From Maricaulis sp048270265 (GTDB taxonomy: Bacteria; Pseudomonadota; Alphaproteobacteria; Caulobacterales; Maricaulaceae): a stretch of DNA of 64,000 nucleotides. Below the pieces are notes generated by a model that was given only the letters and a program-made list of their open reading frames with translations, had not been told where the DNA came from and made no database searches. Location of the stretch: NCBI RefSeq assembly GCF_048270265.1, contig NZ_JBLWTD010000001.1, positions 124,001-188,000 of the forward strand. The letters are read 5' to 3'. This document shows, piece after piece, positions 62,576-64,000 of the stretch. Each line of letters starts with the position of its first letter. Within the stretch, counting starts at the first letter, position 1. The translations under genes were made by a program, and so were the position numbers.

Positions 62576-64000
62576 TCAGTCCGAGGTCCAGTTGCAGGCA
62601 TCGCATCGGTGGGCATTCTCGCTGTGGACGACGGTGAAATGGCCGCATTCCGGGCAGGGATCGCCGGAATACAGGCTGACATCACGGACCTTCCCTGTCT
62701 GGGCGGACGCAAGGGTGTCGAGCACGTCCAGCTCGCCCGTACCGTTCCCTGCCTGCCCGCTGGCGACCTTGCGCGCGGCATTGGCGAACATCACGATATT
62801 GTCCGGAACCTGGCCGCGGCTGAAGCCCTTCGAGATGAAGCGGGCGGCATCCTGTTGCGACAGTTTTTCCTCCGCCACACCCTTGCCCAGCCCGCCCTGG
62901 TCGGCGGCGTCCGGCGAAAGTTCGGCCAGATCGTCGCGGCCGAGATAGGAGACGCCGAGCTCGCGGAACAGATAGTCCAGGATCGAGGTGGCGTGCTGGA
63001 TCGAGTCATTCCCGGTCACGGCACCGGCCGGTTCGAAACGGGTGAAGACGAAGGCGTCGACGAATTCCTCGAGCGGCACGCCATATTGCAGCCCGATCGA
63101 GATCGCGATGGCGAAATTATTCATCAGGGAGCGGAAGGCGGCGCCTTCCTTGTGCATGTCGATGAAGATCTCGCCGACTTCGCCATCCTCGAATTCGCCC
63201 GTGTGGAGATAGACCTTGTGGCCACCGACAGTGGCTTTCTGGATATAGCCCTTGCGGCGGTCGGGCAGTTTGCGGCGCGCCGCCGGCTGCTCGACCACGC
63301 GCTCCACAGTACGCTCGACGGTTCGTTCGATCACACGTTCGGCAGCTGGTTCGGTGGTGTAGTCGCCCTTGTCGAAATCAATCGCTGGCAGCAGGTCGAG
63401 CAGGCCCGAGCGATTGCGCCGCAGCGTCAGACGCCGCAGGCCCAGCGCGGCCGCCTGGTCGATCAGGCTGGCGACATCATCGATCGTGCTTTCACCATCC
63501 AGCGCGAGGCGCGTCTCGACGCTGCCATTGATCTGGGCCTCCAGTGCCGCACTCATCAGCAGCTGATCGCCCGGGGATGCGGCGGCGAACACCGAGCGCC
63601 ACTCGAGCGGAAGCTCCGTGGCGTCGTCCAGCGTGCCGCTGCCATGGGCATGCCGGTCAGCGGCGGCGATCTCGGCTTCGGTGAAACCCAGCGCCCGGGC
63701 GAGGGACTGGCCGTCCCGCTCCAGGACATCGGCGCCCAGGCCGAGACTGGTGCGGCAGACCTGCTCGCCCAGCGTCCAGCGATTCAGGGCGTAGCGCACC
63801 GAGGCGCCGTCGCCGATGGAATCCTCGATGCGCTCGATCGCGGCTTCCGGCACGCCCAGCGCCTCCAGCGCCGCTACCGAGATGGCCGGTGCGCTGCGCA
63901 GCGTGCCGTGGCCGGCCGCATGGTCTTCGGCGGCCTCGATTTCGGTCGCGCTGGCACCCAGGCGTTGCAGCCCGCTGCGCACGCTGACGCGCAGGCGGTG
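62576..64000 (-). CDS. Second class II ribonucleotide reductase, long form, C-terminal part, motifs eroded; runs off the window
   Basis: 475 residues visible; the N-terminal catalytic part lies beyond the right edge. The frame is open to base 64000. Match to the long alphaproteobacterial NrdJ: DHAAGHGTL, RYALNRWTLGEQVC, LPDRRKGYIQKATVGGHKVYLHTG and the TSCPD core GEIFIDMHKEGAAFRSLMNN. In the barrel-closing stretch (63592-63383), where relatives have VFDCANPCG and ISKTINMP, this protein reads VFAAASPGD and SVETRLAL. The C-terminus ends CDACNWTSD instead of CDTCG-x-TSGCS. A repeat-like VERTVERTVERVVEQ linker precedes the TSCPD domain. Possibly inactive or repurposed. Confidence 0.88.
   Translation of the reverse strand, partial: HRLRVSVRSGLQRLGASATEIEAAEDHAAGHGTLRSAPAISVAALEALGVPEAAIERIEDSIGDGASVRYALNRWTLGEQVCRTSLGLGADVLERDGQSLARALGFTEAEIAAADRHAHGSGTLDDATELPLEWRSVFAAASPGDQLLMSAALEAQINGSVETRLALDGESTIDDVASLIDQAAALGLRRLTLRRNRSGLLDLLPAIDFDKGDYTTEPAAERVIERTVERTVERVVEQPAARRKLPDRRKGYIQKATVGGHKVYLHTGEFEDGEVGEIFIDMHKEGAAFRSLMNNFAIAISIGLQYGVPLEEFVDAFVFTRFEPAGAVTGNDSIQHATSILDYLFRELGVSYLGRDDLAELSPDAADQGGLGKGVAEEKLSQQDAARFISKGFSRGQVPDNIVMFANAARKVASGQAGNGTGELDVLDTLASAQTGKVRDVSLYSGDPCPECGHFTVVHSENAHRCDACNWTSD

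Overview
The window is GC-rich, densely coded chromosomal DNA of an alphaproteobacterium, most likely of the Caulobacterales/Maricaulales group (Caulobacter-Maricaulis-Hyphomonas relatives). This rests on gene order (hdaA-ppk-ppx, radA-cvpA-purF, rpsF-rpsR-rplI next to fabD-fabG-acpP-fabF-mltG), an HdaA-type replication regulator and the long alphaproteobacterial form of class II ribonucleotide reductase. I see no insertion sequence, phage, CRISPR, rRNA or tRNA. Almost all of the window is core genome; the accessory-looking parts are about 43.3-47.7 kb, 47.8-58.0 kb and 60.7-64 kb.

Layout. 0-9.6 kb: end of der, then a leftward series (rpsF-rpsR-rplI, dnaB-alr, radA-cvpA-purF-SDR). 9.8-15.8 kb: rightward fatty-acid and envelope series fabD-fabG-acpP-fabF-mltG-yicC-gmk. 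15.8-23.5 kb: leftward outer-membrane biogenesis operon lptF-lptG-lptD-surA-pdxA-rsmA. 23.6-26.3 kb: pepA, holC and two tandem lipoproteins resembling I78 peptidase inhibitors. 26.3-34 kb: tspO, an ABC-F ATPase, a lipoprotein, ndk, a LysE exporter, an adenine deaminase, arfB, purN and purM. 34.2-42.1 kb: DUF2066 protein, hdaA, ppk, ppx and a GGDEF-EAL protein.

42.1-46.9 kb is a leftward TetR - two PlsC acyltransferases - LplT-like transporter - rnd series that looks like a regulated phospholipid remodelling module. Two inverted 16-bp boxes lie upstream of the TetR gene. 47.1-49.1 kb holds a divergent NarL-type response regulator and histidine kinase. A 1459-residue autotransporter follows, with a perfect 22-bp palindrome in its upstream region.

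54.4-58.0 kb holds an Rrf2/NsrR-type iron-sulfur regulator gene whose predicted promoter is covered by a near-perfect palindrome. Downstream in the same direction come a tiny membrane-peptide ORF, a complete adenosylcobalamin-dependent ribonucleotide reductase and a DUF6522-like protein. Only 4.8 kb further on, past aspS and two secreted pentapeptide-repeat proteins, is the C-terminal part of a second, long-form class II reductase. It has lost several motifs I expect to be invariant. The pairing of an intact, apparently Fe-S-regulated reductase with an eroded paralogue is the most unusual feature of the window. A second notable signal is at holC, where a perfect hairpin sits between a consensus Shine-Dalgarno and the only possible start codon.
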